9,838 nt of DNA from Bacteroidales bacterium (GCA_004555145.1 SFJB01000099.1:1-9838); one strand, 5' to 3'; shown: positions 1-6,662, counted from the stretch's first letter. A program made the numbers and translations. The notes: generated by a model not told the origin, from the letters alone.

Positions 1-23
1 TGCTGTGTTGCGACTTGCAGCAA

Positions 24-968
24 TCATATGTGTTCTGAGAGAAATTGGTACACATAAGGCATTACCAATTCATCCTTTTCACCTCCTACCAATGAGGCCA
101 TCCCGTTAAGATTTGCGTTGTTGAACCCGTGGCTTGCTCCCTGAATGGGATACAGGACTGCAGAATGATACTTTGCAAGAGCCTTTTCCGAATACTTGAT
201 ATCCACAATAAAGTCATTGGTTCCGTGCAGGATGATGATGTCGTTGGGGTATGTGCCAATGTTTGCATAGACATCGTAGTCCTTTATCGAATCGACAAAC
301 GCATCGCTCATCCCCATTGAGCCGAATCCACCGCTAATGTTGCCAAAGCTACCGAAATCAATTCCGCTGCCGGAAATTGCGATAAATTGGGAGACAAGCT
401 CCGGGATATTGAACGCAGGATAGAACAGTATCATTCCCCTGGTGTCATCCGGGTACTTCTCCGCAACCAAGGCCGTTACCAGACCGCCCTGGCTCGAACC
501 CAGCAAAAATACTTTTCCGGGGTCGACAATGTCAAGGTTCTTGATTTCTGCAAGCACAATCTCAAGATCTTCCATTTCGGTGAAGACCGTCATCTCTTCC
601 GTTGTCCTGCCTTTGCTCTTGCTTCCATCACAGGCACCGCAGAAGTCAAAGCAATATGCAGCATAGCCTTTCGCGGCAATGTATTGAGCGTATGGGGCCA
701 TGGCTGCGTGAGTCAGGGACGAACTGTGTGACAACACGACAATCGGCAGCGGACCTTCCTTTCCTTCAGGCGTGTACAACAGACCATAGATGTCGATGTC
801 CCCGGATATGCAGTGCATTTCCTCGATTACGCATTCGTAAACTGTTTGAGTATTCTCTTCATCGGGGTTTTCCGTTCCGTCCGTGTTTGTTTCAGAACAA
901 GATGGCATTGCAACCATCAAAGCTGTGCAGCTGACAATCGCTGCAAGCTTTCCAATGATATAATTCAT
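24..968 (-). CDS. alpha/beta hydrolase, probable lipoprotein esterase
   Basis: Predicted serine hydrolase of the alpha/beta fold, resembling the dienelactone hydrolase and feruloyl-esterase-like group; the substrate cannot be told. With the ATG at 968 it has 314 residues. A signal peptide (hydrophobic stretch about 8-22) ends in MPSC with Cys24, a loose lipobox, so it is probably exported and lipid-anchored. The catalytic triad is visible: nucleophile elbow GSSQG (Ser159), Asp262 in GTNDF and His290 in GASHGF. A glycine-rich insertion (about 200-220) lies between the core and the acid residue, probably a lid or loop. Start choice: the open frame reaches a TTG at 1028, and an in-frame ATG at 998 is possible. 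I chose 968 because it puts a normal signal peptide at the N-terminus. It is divergent from the split-barrel gene at 1104. Confidence 0.82.
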   Translation of the reverse strand: MNYIIGKLAAIVSCTALMVAMPSCSETNTDGTENPDEENTQTVYECVIEEMHCISGDIDIYGLLYTPEGKEGPLPIVVLSHSSSLTHAAMAPYAQYIAAKGYAAYCFDFCGACDGSKSKGRTTEEMTVFTEMEDLEIVLAEIKNLDIVDPGKVFLLGSSQGGLVTALVAEKYPDDTRGMILFYPAFNIPELVSQFIAISGSGIDFGSFGNISGGFGSMGMSDAFVDSIKDYDVYANIGTYPNDIIILHGTNDFIVDIKYSEKALAKYHSAVLYPIQGASHGFNNANLNGMASLVGGEKDELVMPYVYQFLSEHI

Positions 969-1038
969 AATATGGACAAAAATGTCAAGCCTTTTCATGC
1001 TTGTTTGCGGTAAAATCAAATTCAACAATAATTCGAAG

Positions 1039-1046
1039 CAAAGATA
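1039..1046 (-). promoter_or_regulatory. -7 promoter element for the hydrolase
   Basis: On the minus strand this reads TATCTTTG, an exact match to the Bacteroidota -7 consensus TAnnTTTG. I see no good -33 TTTG at the usual spacing of about 20 nt. Transcription would begin near 1032-1036, which argues against the TTG at 1028 as start and favours the ATGs at 998 or 968. Confidence 0.5.
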
Positions 1047-1063
1047 ATCAAATTATCATTGCT

Positions 1064-1095
1064 ATTGACAGGCTGAAAGATTTTCAATACATTTG
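1064..1095 (+). promoter_or_regulatory. promoter for the split-barrel flavoprotein gene
   Basis: ATTG at 1064-1067, a 20-nt spacer, then TACATTTG at 1088-1095 fits the Bacteroidota -33/-7 promoter with ideal spacing. The predicted transcription start is about 1099-1103, just before the ATG at 1104, so the mRNA would be leaderless or nearly so. It lies back to back with the hydrolase promoter. Confidence 0.55.
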
Positions 1096-1103
1096 CCAGA
1101 TAT

Positions 1104-1670
1104 ATGAGAAAGGAAAGCAGGCAAATGAGTGCCGAATGGGCGCTGGAAGTGTTCGACAAAGCCGCATTCATAACGGTCAGCATGTCCGGACCGGACGGTA
1201 GTCCTTATGGTTTGCCCCTGTCGCTTGTCCGCACGGACGAAAAGACATTCTGGTTCCACTGCGCTTTGGAAGGCAAGAAATTGGACATCCTAAGGACCAA
1301 CCCTAAGGTGTTCCTCTCAGCCGTAACAAGGTGCAGGCCGCTACGTGGGCCCAAGGACGGAAGTTTCACACTGGAGTTTCAGTCTGCCACTGCCGTTGGA
1401 ATAGCGGAAATCGTGGAGGATGAAAGCACTAAGAAAGATGCTCTGAGAGCAATCTGCCATCGTTACCTACCTCATCAGATGGACAGATTCGAGGAAGCAG
1501 TATCAAAAAGCCTTTGCCGAACCGCCATAGTGAGGATAACCCTCACTGAAGCTCCGGTAGGAAAACGAAAGCAGTACGACGCCAATGGCGATGAAATGAA
1601 ATACGGCAGGATGGATGTAAAGAACGTCTCCGAGATGCTCCGCAAAGCCACCGAAATCGGCATCCTGTGA
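1104..1670 (+). CDS. pyridoxamine 5'-phosphate oxidase family (NimA-like) FMN-binding split-barrel protein
   Basis: 188-residue protein of the FMN-binding split-barrel superfamily (Pyridox_ox_2 / nitroimidazole-resistance-like group), a likely cytoplasmic flavin reductase or oxidase of unknown substrate. Visible family marks are the N-terminal MRKxxRxM followed by a helix and the strand AFITVSM, then GSPYGLPLSLV, the FWFHCALEGKKLDIL segment that in relatives contacts flavin, and a C-terminal region ending in the conserved GKRKQYD-like stretch. Start choice: relatives begin with the same MRxKxRxM pattern, which supports 1104. An ATG at 1125 has an AGGAAAG upstream and would leave a leader of about 25 nt from the predicted promoter, so it remains an alternative. 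Name by family similarity only; nitroimidazole reduction is not shown. Confidence 0.82.
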   Translation: MRKESRQMSAEWALEVFDKAAFITVSMSGPDGSPYGLPLSLVRTDEKTFWFHCALEGKKLDILRTNPKVFLSAVTRCRPLRGPKDGSFTLEFQSATAVGIAEIVEDESTKKDALRAICHRYLPHQMDRFEEAVSKSLCRTAIVRITLTEAPVGKRKQYDANGDEMKYGRMDVKNVSEMLRKATEIGIL

Positions 1671-1743
1671 CCCCGTCTCAGGGAAAGGCCATCCATCTTC
1701 GACGACCGTCCAGCCCTTAGAACCGATAAATCAGAACTAAGTC

Positions 1744-2037
1744 TTATCTCGACATCAGATACCGCAATGCCTCAAGAGGATGATGCAGAATCATCCTTGG
1801 TCCGCTATAGCGCATCACTTCACGAATCTTCGCTCTCATATCGGGTCTGTAGCAATGCACGGCACATTTATGGCACTTGGTCTTCTCCTCACCGAAGCGG
1901 CAACGCTCAAGTCTGGCAAGGGAATAGCCAAGGAGCGTCCTGCATTCTTCGCAAAGAGGACTCCCGCCATGCTTCTTCCGGCACCACAATTCAATCATAT
2001 GCCGTACCGTCTTCTTCTCCCAATCAATTCGTCCCAT
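1744..2037 (-). CDS. ygbA: YgbA family (nitrous oxide-stimulated promoter) protein
   Basis: 97-residue basic, cysteine-rich protein that matches the YgbA_NO family across its whole length: EKKTVRHMI at the start, CxxC at Cys29/Cys32, RLERCRFGEEK with Cys46, CxxCxxxC at 55/58/62 in the KCHKCAVHCYRPDMR block, then VMRYSGPRMILHHPLEALRYL. In enterobacteria ygbA is among the best-known targets of the nitric oxide repressor NsrR and is linked to nitrosative stress tolerance. Its biochemical activity is unclear, and the cysteines suggest a metal or Fe-S site. It lies 87 bp downstream of the MBL-fold gene on the same strand and could be co-transcribed or have its own promoter. A 12-bp palindrome sits 3 bp before the start codon. 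Confidence 0.88.
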   Translation of the reverse strand: MGRIDWEKKTVRHMIELWCRKKHGGSPLCEECRTLLGYSLARLERCRFGEEKTKCHKCAVHCYRPDMRAKIREVMRYSGPRMILHHPLEALRYLMSR

Positions 2038-2040
2038 ACA

Positions 2041-2052
2041 GATTTATAAATC
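2041..2052. promoter_or_regulatory. 12-bp perfect palindrome upstream of the ygbA-like gene
   Basis: GATTTATAAATC is a perfect inverted repeat, three bases before the ATG of the YgbA family gene (start 2037). The position suits an operator or a translation-blocking structure. AT-rich palindromes of this length also arise by chance, and I cannot assign a regulator. Confidence 0.3.
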
Positions 2053-2124
2053 AATACAATGATGAGAAAGCAGTTTCAGCGAAAATGTTAGAAAACAGGG
2101 CCTTGACTGATTCCAATTCCATCA

Positions 2125-2880
2125 TCACCTTAAGGAGTCGATAATCTTCACCTCCATTCCCGAAAGCCTTTCCGGGAGTTCAGACAGGTCGGTATCGCTA
2201 TAATGGTAAGGAATGAGAGTCTTTGGCTTGATGAGTTCCGCTGCCTCGACACACTGGCCAGGCGTCATAGTATATGGCTGGTTGACAGGAAGGAAGGCGA
2301 GGTCTATTCTGCCAAGCTCCGACATTTCTTCAATCGTTTCGGTATCCCCGGCAACATAAACTCTGAAACCCTCGAAATCAAGAATATACCCATTGCCGTT
2401 ACCTTTCGGGTGGAACATTTCCCTACCCTCGGAAGTGTTGTATGCGGGTACAGCAGAATATCTTACGCCGCCCTCCAACTCCCCGGAACACCCATTGGCC
2501 AACACGGTTCCCCTGCCAAGTGCAGTGACGGATTCAGCATTTGCATACAGCTCAGTCTTCTCGCTTGAGAGTAAATCGATCGCAGCCGGGCAAAGGTGGT
2601 CCGGGTGCGCGTGGGTTATGAATATGGCATCGGCCTTTCCGAATGCGGAATAGTCGATTTTCATCTCTCCCATTTGAGTAACGGGGTCAATATGGAAAAC
2701 TTTGCCGTCATATTCAAAGGCAAGAGAACCGTGGAACATGCAGGCGACCCGCAATGATTTTCCAGACGGGGTTGAAAAACATAAGCTGTCCTCAGGAAAA
2801 GCGGTCTCAACATTCCCGTTTCCGCAAGAGCTCCCTATCATCCCGATAAGGGCCAAGATCATTACCAATTTTCTGTTCAT
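2125..2880 (-). CDS. MBL-fold metallo-hydrolase, probable lipoprotein
   Basis: Metallo-beta-lactamase fold hydrolase of the UlaG-like group, 251 residues from the ATG at 2880 (an in-frame ATG at 2904 would add 8). The N-terminus MNRKLVMILALIGMIGSSC is a lipoprotein-type signal, with the lipid-bearing Cys at position 19 of this start, so the enzyme is likely exported. Metal ligands seen: HAHPDH at about 90-95, Asp159 in VAGDTE and His226 in PYHYSD. Where many MBL enzymes have a middle His, this one has VPAYN, followed by an FHPKG segment whose His may serve instead. The PVNQPYTMT and IKPKTLIPYHY stretches are typical of this Bacteroidota subfamily. Substrate unknown. It is divergent from the AlkZ-related gene and precedes the YgbA family gene. 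Confidence 0.85.
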   Translation of the reverse strand: MNRKLVMILALIGMIGSSCGNGNVETAFPEDSLCFSTPSGKSLRVACMFHGSLAFEYDGKVFHIDPVTQMGEMKIDYSAFGKADAIFITHAHPDHLCPAAIDLLSSEKTELYANAESVTALGRGTVLANGCSGELEGGVRYSAVPAYNTSEGREMFHPKGNGNGYILDFEGFRVYVAGDTETIEEMSELGRIDLAFLPVNQPYTMTPGQCVEAAELIKPKTLIPYHYSDTDLSELPERLSGMEVKIIDSLR

Positions 2881-2930
2881 TTTTTCTGTTAAGCAAAATC
2901 TCATGCTTCGAACCTACGACATATCATTAA

Positions 2931-2938
2931 CGAAGATA
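2931..2938 (-). promoter_or_regulatory. possible -7 element for the MBL-fold gene
   Basis: On the minus strand this reads TATCTTCG, one mismatch from TAnnTTTG, placed about 50 bp upstream of the ATG at 2880. I see no convincing -33 element. The rest of the 2905-3090 divergent spacer shows only the 10-bp direct repeat at 3028-3047. Confidence 0.3.
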
Positions 2939-3027
2939 GGAAAATTTTCAATACTTTGTACCGCTGCACACAGCGCCATGCAGACTTCACCCACGGTCGG
3001 CAGCTTGCACTTTTCCGGGAGCAGCGG

Positions 3028-3047
3028 CAGGATATTCCAGGATATTG
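3028..3047. repeat. 10-bp tandem direct repeat in a divergent intergenic region
   Basis: CAGGATATTC followed at once by CAGGATATTG: two copies, one helical turn each, 44-63 bp upstream of the AlkZ-related gene. They could be tandem sites for an activator binding one face of the DNA, or a chance duplication. Confidence 0.4.
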
Positions 3048-3090
3048 CTTAATTTAGCGGTCTAATACAAACACAACAAAAGTACACGTA

Positions 3091-3906
3091 ATGGCAGACG
3101 CTTCCACATACCCGATCACCTCCGCGAACAGTATGATGCAGATAATCAGGGAGGTAGGGATCATCCCGTTCTCCAGGAGCGCGGTGCGGGGATGGTCGAT
3201 CGAGGAGTACACCCACCCCGATTGGTGGCCGTTCAGCTCCGGGGAACTGGGCGTGTGGGACTGGAAGGTGGATGCGGTGCGCGAAGGCTTCATTTACGGG
3301 AAGTACATCTCGCGCAAATCCACGTTTGCAACGGAGCGTATGTACAGGCATTTGATGAACTGGAGGCGCTCGCTTCCCGTCTACCGGGTCGCAGAGGGCG
3401 GACGGTGCAAGGCTACTACCGTTGACGGACGGCTCCAGAAGTACCTCTCCCCCATTCTGCTGTCCGCAATTCGCGAGCACGGGGCGCTGGACTCATCCGA
3501 AATCAGAGCAATGCTCGACCGGGATCTGCCGCTCGAGCTGAGGAAAAAGGTTGGAGGACACGTGGAGAAGTACCTTATACCGAAGGTCACGAAGCAGGCG
3601 GTGGATTTCCTCCTGGGATATCTCGATATGGGAACGTGGACCGTTATTGGCGACATCACCAGGGTTTACCGGGGAGCGAACTGCGAGTACACAGGATGGC
3701 AGAGGAACAGCATCACCACCCCGGACGCTCTGCTCGGCGCAAGCCCGGATTCAAGGGACACCCCATCCTGGGCGAAATTCGTGGACACGGAAGCGGCGGA
3801 AGCGCTGTACCCTGACTGCAGCCCCGAGGAATCCCGCCAGTTCATCATCGACCGCCTGATGGCTCTCTTCCCCGACGGCAGAAAAGCCTTCGAGAAATGT
3901 ATATAG
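3091..3906 (+). CDS. AlkZ-related protein
   Basis: 271-residue cytoplasmic protein with no signal peptide or membrane segment. It resembles the AlkZ-related family found in Bacteroidota and Firmicutes: an N-terminal SANSMMQIIREVGIIPF segment, then a Trp-rich part (SIEEYTHPDWW, VWDWK), a GKYISRKSTF segment, and a middle region (about 115-170) that reads like a winged helix (ALDSSEIRAML). The last third ends in PSWAKFVDTEAAEALYPDCSPEESRQFI. True AlkZ (YcaQ) unhooks DNA interstrand cross-links with a QxQ motif; I do not see that motif clearly, so glycosylase activity should not be assumed. It stands alone, with its own short upstream region and the opposite orientation to the MBL-fold gene. The family name rests on recalled similarity. 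Confidence 0.65.
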   Translation: MADASTYPITSANSMMQIIREVGIIPFSRSAVRGWSIEEYTHPDWWPFSSGELGVWDWKVDAVREGFIYGKYISRKSTFATERMYRHLMNWRRSLPVYRVAEGGRCKATTVDGRLQKYLSPILLSAIREHGALDSSEIRAMLDRDLPLELRKKVGGHVEKYLIPKVTKQAVDFLLGYLDMGTWTVIGDITRVYRGANCEYTGWQRNSITTPDALLGASPDSRDTPSWAKFVDTEAAEALYPDCSPEESRQFIIDRLMALFPDGRKAFEKCI

Positions 3907-3933
3907 TTAGTGAAAGGGAGAAAGGACGCAATT

Positions 3934-4032
3934 ATGGAAAAGCAATTCTTTGTCATCAGCAAGGCATTAAATAAGCAATGTCAAAAAAGCCGGATACAGT
4001 CCAATAGCAGTAACACGCAAATATTTAAATAA
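3934..4032 (+). CDS. possible 32-residue small protein
   Basis: A short reading frame starts MEKQFFVISKALNK and ends with TAA at 4030-4032. It has an unusually good Shine-Dalgarno-like AAAGGA seven bases before the ATG, rare in this window. The product is polar and basic with no membrane segment. I do not recognise it. It lies 27 bp after the AlkZ-related gene and could be a translated small ORF of that transcript, the stump of a decayed gene, or chance. It is the only coding candidate in the 164-bp gap. Confidence 0.25.
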   Translation: MEKQFFVISKALNKQCQKSRIQSNSSNTQIFK

Positions 4033-4057
4033 TAAACCAATGTAACCACAAATCCAT

Positions 4058-4065
4058 TATCTTTG
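4058..4065 (+). promoter_or_regulatory. -7 promoter element for the acyl-ACP thioesterase
   Basis: TATCTTTG, an exact TAnnTTTG match, ends 5 bases before the ATG at 4071. Transcription from it would start at about 4069-4072, so the mRNA would be leaderless. No clear -33 TTTG is seen 20 nt upstream in the AT-rich 4020-4040 stretch. Confidence 0.55.
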
Positions 4066-4070
4066 CACCC

Positions 4071-4853
4071 ATGAAACAGATTATTATAGGCGAAATATTC
4101 CGCCAGGACTACCGCATCACCTGCAACGATATGGACTCCGAATACAGGTTGAATTCCCAGGCCATACTGAATCTCTCGCAGGATACTATCGCTGCATTCC
4201 TTACCACGCGTCACCTGGCTGCATTCGATCTTCAGAAAGAAGGATTCACCTGGGTATTGTCAGAATATACCCTAGATGTTGCCGGGCCGCTTCCTTTGTG
4301 GAGGGAAAAGGTCGAAGTGCAGGTGATTCCCAGCGAAATTTCATCCGTCAAATCGCATTTCGATTACCGCATCCTGAACAAGGACGGGGAGACGGTGGTC
4401 TCAGGGACGAGCATCTGGAGCATCATCAACGTGGAGACCGGAAGGCCGGAACTGATTTCAGACCATTGCGAGATTGTTGGCGAATCGGGGCAGAGGCATC
4501 CCAGAAATATGATTGAAGCCGTGACCCACAGCGACTTGGACTTCAAATATATCACCAATATCTCCGACATAGACTTCAACGGACACGTCCATAACGTGAG
4601 CTATCTGAAAATAGCCCTCTCGGCCATTCCGTATGAGCTGTCGAAGACGAATGTCCTCAAGAAAATGGTTATCAAGTTCTTGCGCCAGAGCTTCATCAAT
4701 GAGACCTTGACCTGCAGCATAGAAAAGGATGCGGAAGATCTGTCCGCGCATTCATCCATATGCAATGAAGCAGGCCAGGAAGTATGCCGCATCAGCGTAA
4801 GTATGCAGAGTGTCGAGAGCCTCGACTTCGCGCTTATGGTTGACCGCAACTGA
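4071..4853 (+). CDS. acyl-[acyl-carrier-protein] thioesterase
   Basis: 260-residue acyl-ACP thioesterase of the bacterial FatA/FatB-like family (double hotdog fold). It hydrolyses the thioester of acyl-ACP to release free fatty acids in the cytoplasm and so sets chain length. The first hotdog holds the long helix with NSQAILNLSQDTIAAF and the family mark EGFTWVLSEYTLDV. SGTSIWSIINVETGRP closes the first half. The second hotdog carries the catalytic region SDIDFNGHVHNVSYL with Asp168, Asn170, His172 and Asn175, matching the Asp/Asn/His set of the family. The length is normal for bacterial members. The start codon lies directly after a -7 promoter element. The 3' end runs 20 bp into the end of the convergent metal-efflux gene. 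Confidence 0.92.
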   Translation: MKQIIIGEIFRQDYRITCNDMDSEYRLNSQAILNLSQDTIAAFLTTRHLAAFDLQKEGFTWVLSEYTLDVAGPLPLWREKVEVQVIPSEISSVKSHFDYRILNKDGETVVSGTSIWSIINVETGRPELISDHCEIVGESGQRHPRNMIEAVTHSDLDFKYITNISDIDFNGHVHNVSYLKIALSAIPYELSKTNVLKKMVIKFLRQSFINETLTCSIEKDAEDLSAHSSICNEAGQEVCRISVSMQSVESLDFALMVDRN

Positions 4854-6012
4854 ATCCGATTTCCTCGATTGCTTTGCGGATGTCATCCTCGGATGCCGTT
4901 CCCTCCACCGACGCTTCCCCGTTTTCAAGCGATACGCGTGCGGAAGTGACGCCCGGGACACTCAGAATTGCCTTTTCGGCTGATTGACGGCAATGATTGC
5001 AGGTCATGCCCTTTATGCGATAAGTCTTCATTGTTGTGTTTGTTGTATTGTTTGTTGCAGTGTTTGTCGTATTGTTCTGATTATTCTTGAACCGTTTGAT
5101 TATCAGCGCATTGAAAAGCATCAAGACGAGAAGGACACCTAATATGACGGAGATGGCGGACGGTCCGCTGTGGCAGCAAGCCTCCTCCTCGACCAGTTGG
5201 CCGAGGAAGTTGACAGTTCCGTGAAACTGCAGATAATCGACAAGGCATCCGAAGCCAACGGCTCCGATGATTATGGATCCCAGATAAAAAGCCAGGGTCT
5301 TTCTTCCCATCACCTTGTTCACCACCAGGATGGAAGCAAGGTTGCAGGCAGGTCCCGCCATCAGCAGCACCAAAGCTGCTCCAGGGGTCAAACCTTTGAG
5401 CATCAGTGCCACAGCTATGGGTATGCTCCCGGTTGCACAGATGTACATAGGTATGGATATGCCCAGAACCAGCAGGATCGAAGCCCAGGTGTTCCCCTCG
5501 AAAACCGTAAACCATTCCTGCGGCACGAAGGCGGTGATCAAGGCAGCCACTACCAATCCCAGGACGAGCCAGCGCCCTATGTCCTGCATCATATCCACGA
5601 AGGCATAGTGGAACGCATCCTTCAGTTTACGGGCAAAACCTGTCTTTACAGGTTCCGGCTCCTGCACGGCGCACGCTCTTCCGGCACCATCCCTGTCAAA
5701 CAGGGTGTCAAGTGTGCCGCCGAACAGTGCCGTCACCAGAGCCGCAAGAGGTCTGACTACAGCAAATGGCAATCCCATAAGACCGTAGGTTGCAAGTATG
5801 CTGTCAATGCCGGTTTGGGGCGTTGCAATCAGGAATGACACGACTGCGCCTCTGGATGCACCTTCTTTGCGCAGGGACATTGCAGTCGGAATCACCCCGC
5901 AGGAGCACAGAGGCAGGGGGATACCCATCAACGTGGCATACAGCACTGAACTGAAACTTCCTTTTGAAAGGTACGGCGCCATTTCCGCTATTGTCCGAAT
6001 GAATTGTGACAT
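4834..6012 (-). CDS. SO_0444-type Cu/Zn efflux permease with C-terminal HMA domain
   Basis: 392-residue inner-membrane permease of the YraQ/ArsP_1 (DUF318) group, closest by eye to the SO_0444 Cu/Zn efflux family. Visible marks: PLPLCSCGVIP (Cys36, Cys38), the ATPQTGIDSI loop, a soluble loop at about 107-130, SIPMYICATGSIPIA and KGLTPGAALVLLMAGPACN. A metal-binding-like EEEACCH loop (Cys279, Cys280, His281) precedes the last membrane helix. An Asn/Thr-rich linker (310-327) then leads to a heavy-metal-associated domain (328-392) with GMTCNHC (Cys338, Cys341). Start choice: the frame extends to a TTG at 6060, but a -7 element at 6026-6033 sits inside that extension, so the ATG at 6012 is preferred. 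The first membrane helix normal for this family seems to be missing. The AraC gene ends 63 bp upstream. Confidence 0.85.
   Translation of the reverse strand: MSQFIRTIAEMAPYLSKGSFSSVLYATLMGIPLPLCSCGVIPTAMSLRKEGASRGAVVSFLIATPQTGIDSILATYGLMGLPFAVVRPLAALVTALFGGTLDTLFDRDGAGRACAVQEPEPVKTGFARKLKDAFHYAFVDMMQDIGRWLVLGLVVAALITAFVPQEWFTVFEGNTWASILLVLGISIPMYICATGSIPIAVALMLKGLTPGAALVLLMAGPACNLASILVVNKVMGRKTLAFYLGSIIIGAVGFGCLVDYLQFHGTVNFLGQLVEEEACCHSGPSAISVILGVLLVLMLFNALIIKRFKNNQNNTTNTATNNTTNTTMKTYRIKGMTCNHCRQSAEKAILSVPGVTSARVSLENGEASVEGTASEDDIRKAIEEIGFSCGQP
5029..5076 (-). repeat. four imperfect 12-bp tandem repeats coding an Asn/Thr linker
   Basis: Read on the coding (minus) strand, four 12-bp units code NNTT, NTAT, NNTT and NTTM; the last unit runs into the ATG of the HMA domain. 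They join the permease to the HMA domain. A unit of four codons can expand or shrink without breaking the frame. Confidence 0.75.
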
Positions 6013-6025
6013 CTTGTTTTTTCCG

Positions 6026-6033
6026 CAAAGATA
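6026..6033 (-). promoter_or_regulatory. -7 promoter element for the metal-efflux permease
   Basis: On the minus strand this reads TATCTTTG, 13 bases before the ATG at 6012, giving a predicted leader of about 7-10 nt. A TTTG lies 24 nt upstream, longer than the usual spacing of about 20. The permease could thus be transcribed apart from the AraC gene, whose stop codon is at 6076-6078, and the AraC protein could act here. Confidence 0.5.
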
Positions 6034-6075
6034 GGCCACAAATTCTTGGAAAACTTTCAAAAAGACGGATTTGAC

Positions 6076-6633
6076 TTATATCTTGTCTATTGGTATCCTG
6101 TCTTTGTCCGCCAAAGCCTTGAACTGCCTGGGGCTCAAACCGATTTCCTTTTTGAATTGCGCGCTGAAGTGGGCCGGGCTGCTGAACCCGAGTTCCCAGG
6201 ATATTTCGCTGATGGATTTGTCATCATAGCTGAGCAATTCCTTAGCGTATTCCATTCTCTGAAGTATGGCAAACCTCTCCACGGACATTGAATTCATTTG
6301 AGAAAAGAGTTTGCTGACGGAACTGTATTCCTTGAGCATTCTCCTCTGGAGGAAATCCGAAAGGGCGGGACGCTCCCCATCCATCCTTGCCCACTCGATA
6401 ATCGCAAGGCGTATCTTCTCCACCTTTTGGGACAGGCGGTCATCCAGTAGTTCAAAGCCCTCATCAATAAGAGCTGCCTTAAGGGATTCCGTCTGATTCT
6501 CATCGGGAAGAGCATCCAGTTCCACCTGTCCCAGGACCACATTCCTGTACCTTATCTGGAGCCGGTCAAGCAGCAGCCTCACTGTCTTGATGCAGCGCGG
6601 GCAGACCATGTTCTTTATATACAGCTTGTTCAT
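6076..6633 (-). CDS. AraC family regulator with HMA-like metal-sensing N-terminus
   Basis: 185-residue transcriptional regulator. The N-terminus MNKLYIKNMVCPRCIKTV looks like a heavy-metal-associated (HMA) strand and CxxC loop (Cys11, Cys14), a predicted metal-sensing part, followed by an ACT/HMA-like run to about residue 62. The C-terminal half is an AraC DNA-binding domain with two helix-turn-helix units: KLFSQMNSMSVERFAILQRM and ISEISWELGFSSPAHFSAQF, closing with GLSPRQFKAL. This architecture is common in Bacteroidota beside heavy-metal pumps, and here the next gene on the same strand is such a pump. It probably activates the pump on metal binding, but the metal is not known. The start at 6633 is an ATG; the open frame extends to a TTG at 6657, which lies within the predicted -7 element. 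Confidence 0.87.
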   Translation of the reverse strand: MNKLYIKNMVCPRCIKTVRLLLDRLQIRYRNVVLGQVELDALPDENQTESLKAALIDEGFELLDDRLSQKVEKIRLAIIEWARMDGERPALSDFLQRRMLKEYSSVSKLFSQMNSMSVERFAILQRMEYAKELLSYDDKSISEISWELGFSSPAHFSAQFKKEIGLSPRQFKALADKDRIPIDKI

Positions 6634-6654
6634 CGGACGCACTTCAACACCCGG

Positions 6655-6662
6655 CAAATTTA
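6655..6662 (-). promoter_or_regulatory. -7 promoter element for the AraC regulator
   Basis: On the minus strand this reads TAAATTTG, an exact TAnnTTTG match, 21 bases before the ATG at 6633. TTC sits at the -33 position with a 20-nt spacer, close to the TTG expected. It is divergent from the umuD promoter within a 133-bp spacer. Confidence 0.5.

Noticed and set aside
1716..1741. CTTAG ... CTAAG inverted repeat between two convergent genes, considered as a terminator
   Set aside because: Only 5-bp arms with a 16-nt loop, no GC-rich stem and no T-run.
3049..3480. 143-codon minus-strand frame over the AlkZ-related gene
   Set aside because: No domain, and it covers conserved coding sequence on the other strand; the plus frame is the recognisable one.
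5170..5838. 222-codon plus-strand open frame inside the permease gene
   Set aside because: Polar, Gln/His/Ser-rich translation opposite a clear membrane protein; a shadow frame.
6058..6060. TTG at 6058-6060 as start of the efflux permease
   Set aside because: The -7 element at 6026-6033 lies downstream of it, and the extra residues do not form the missing membrane helix; the ATG at 6012 is better.
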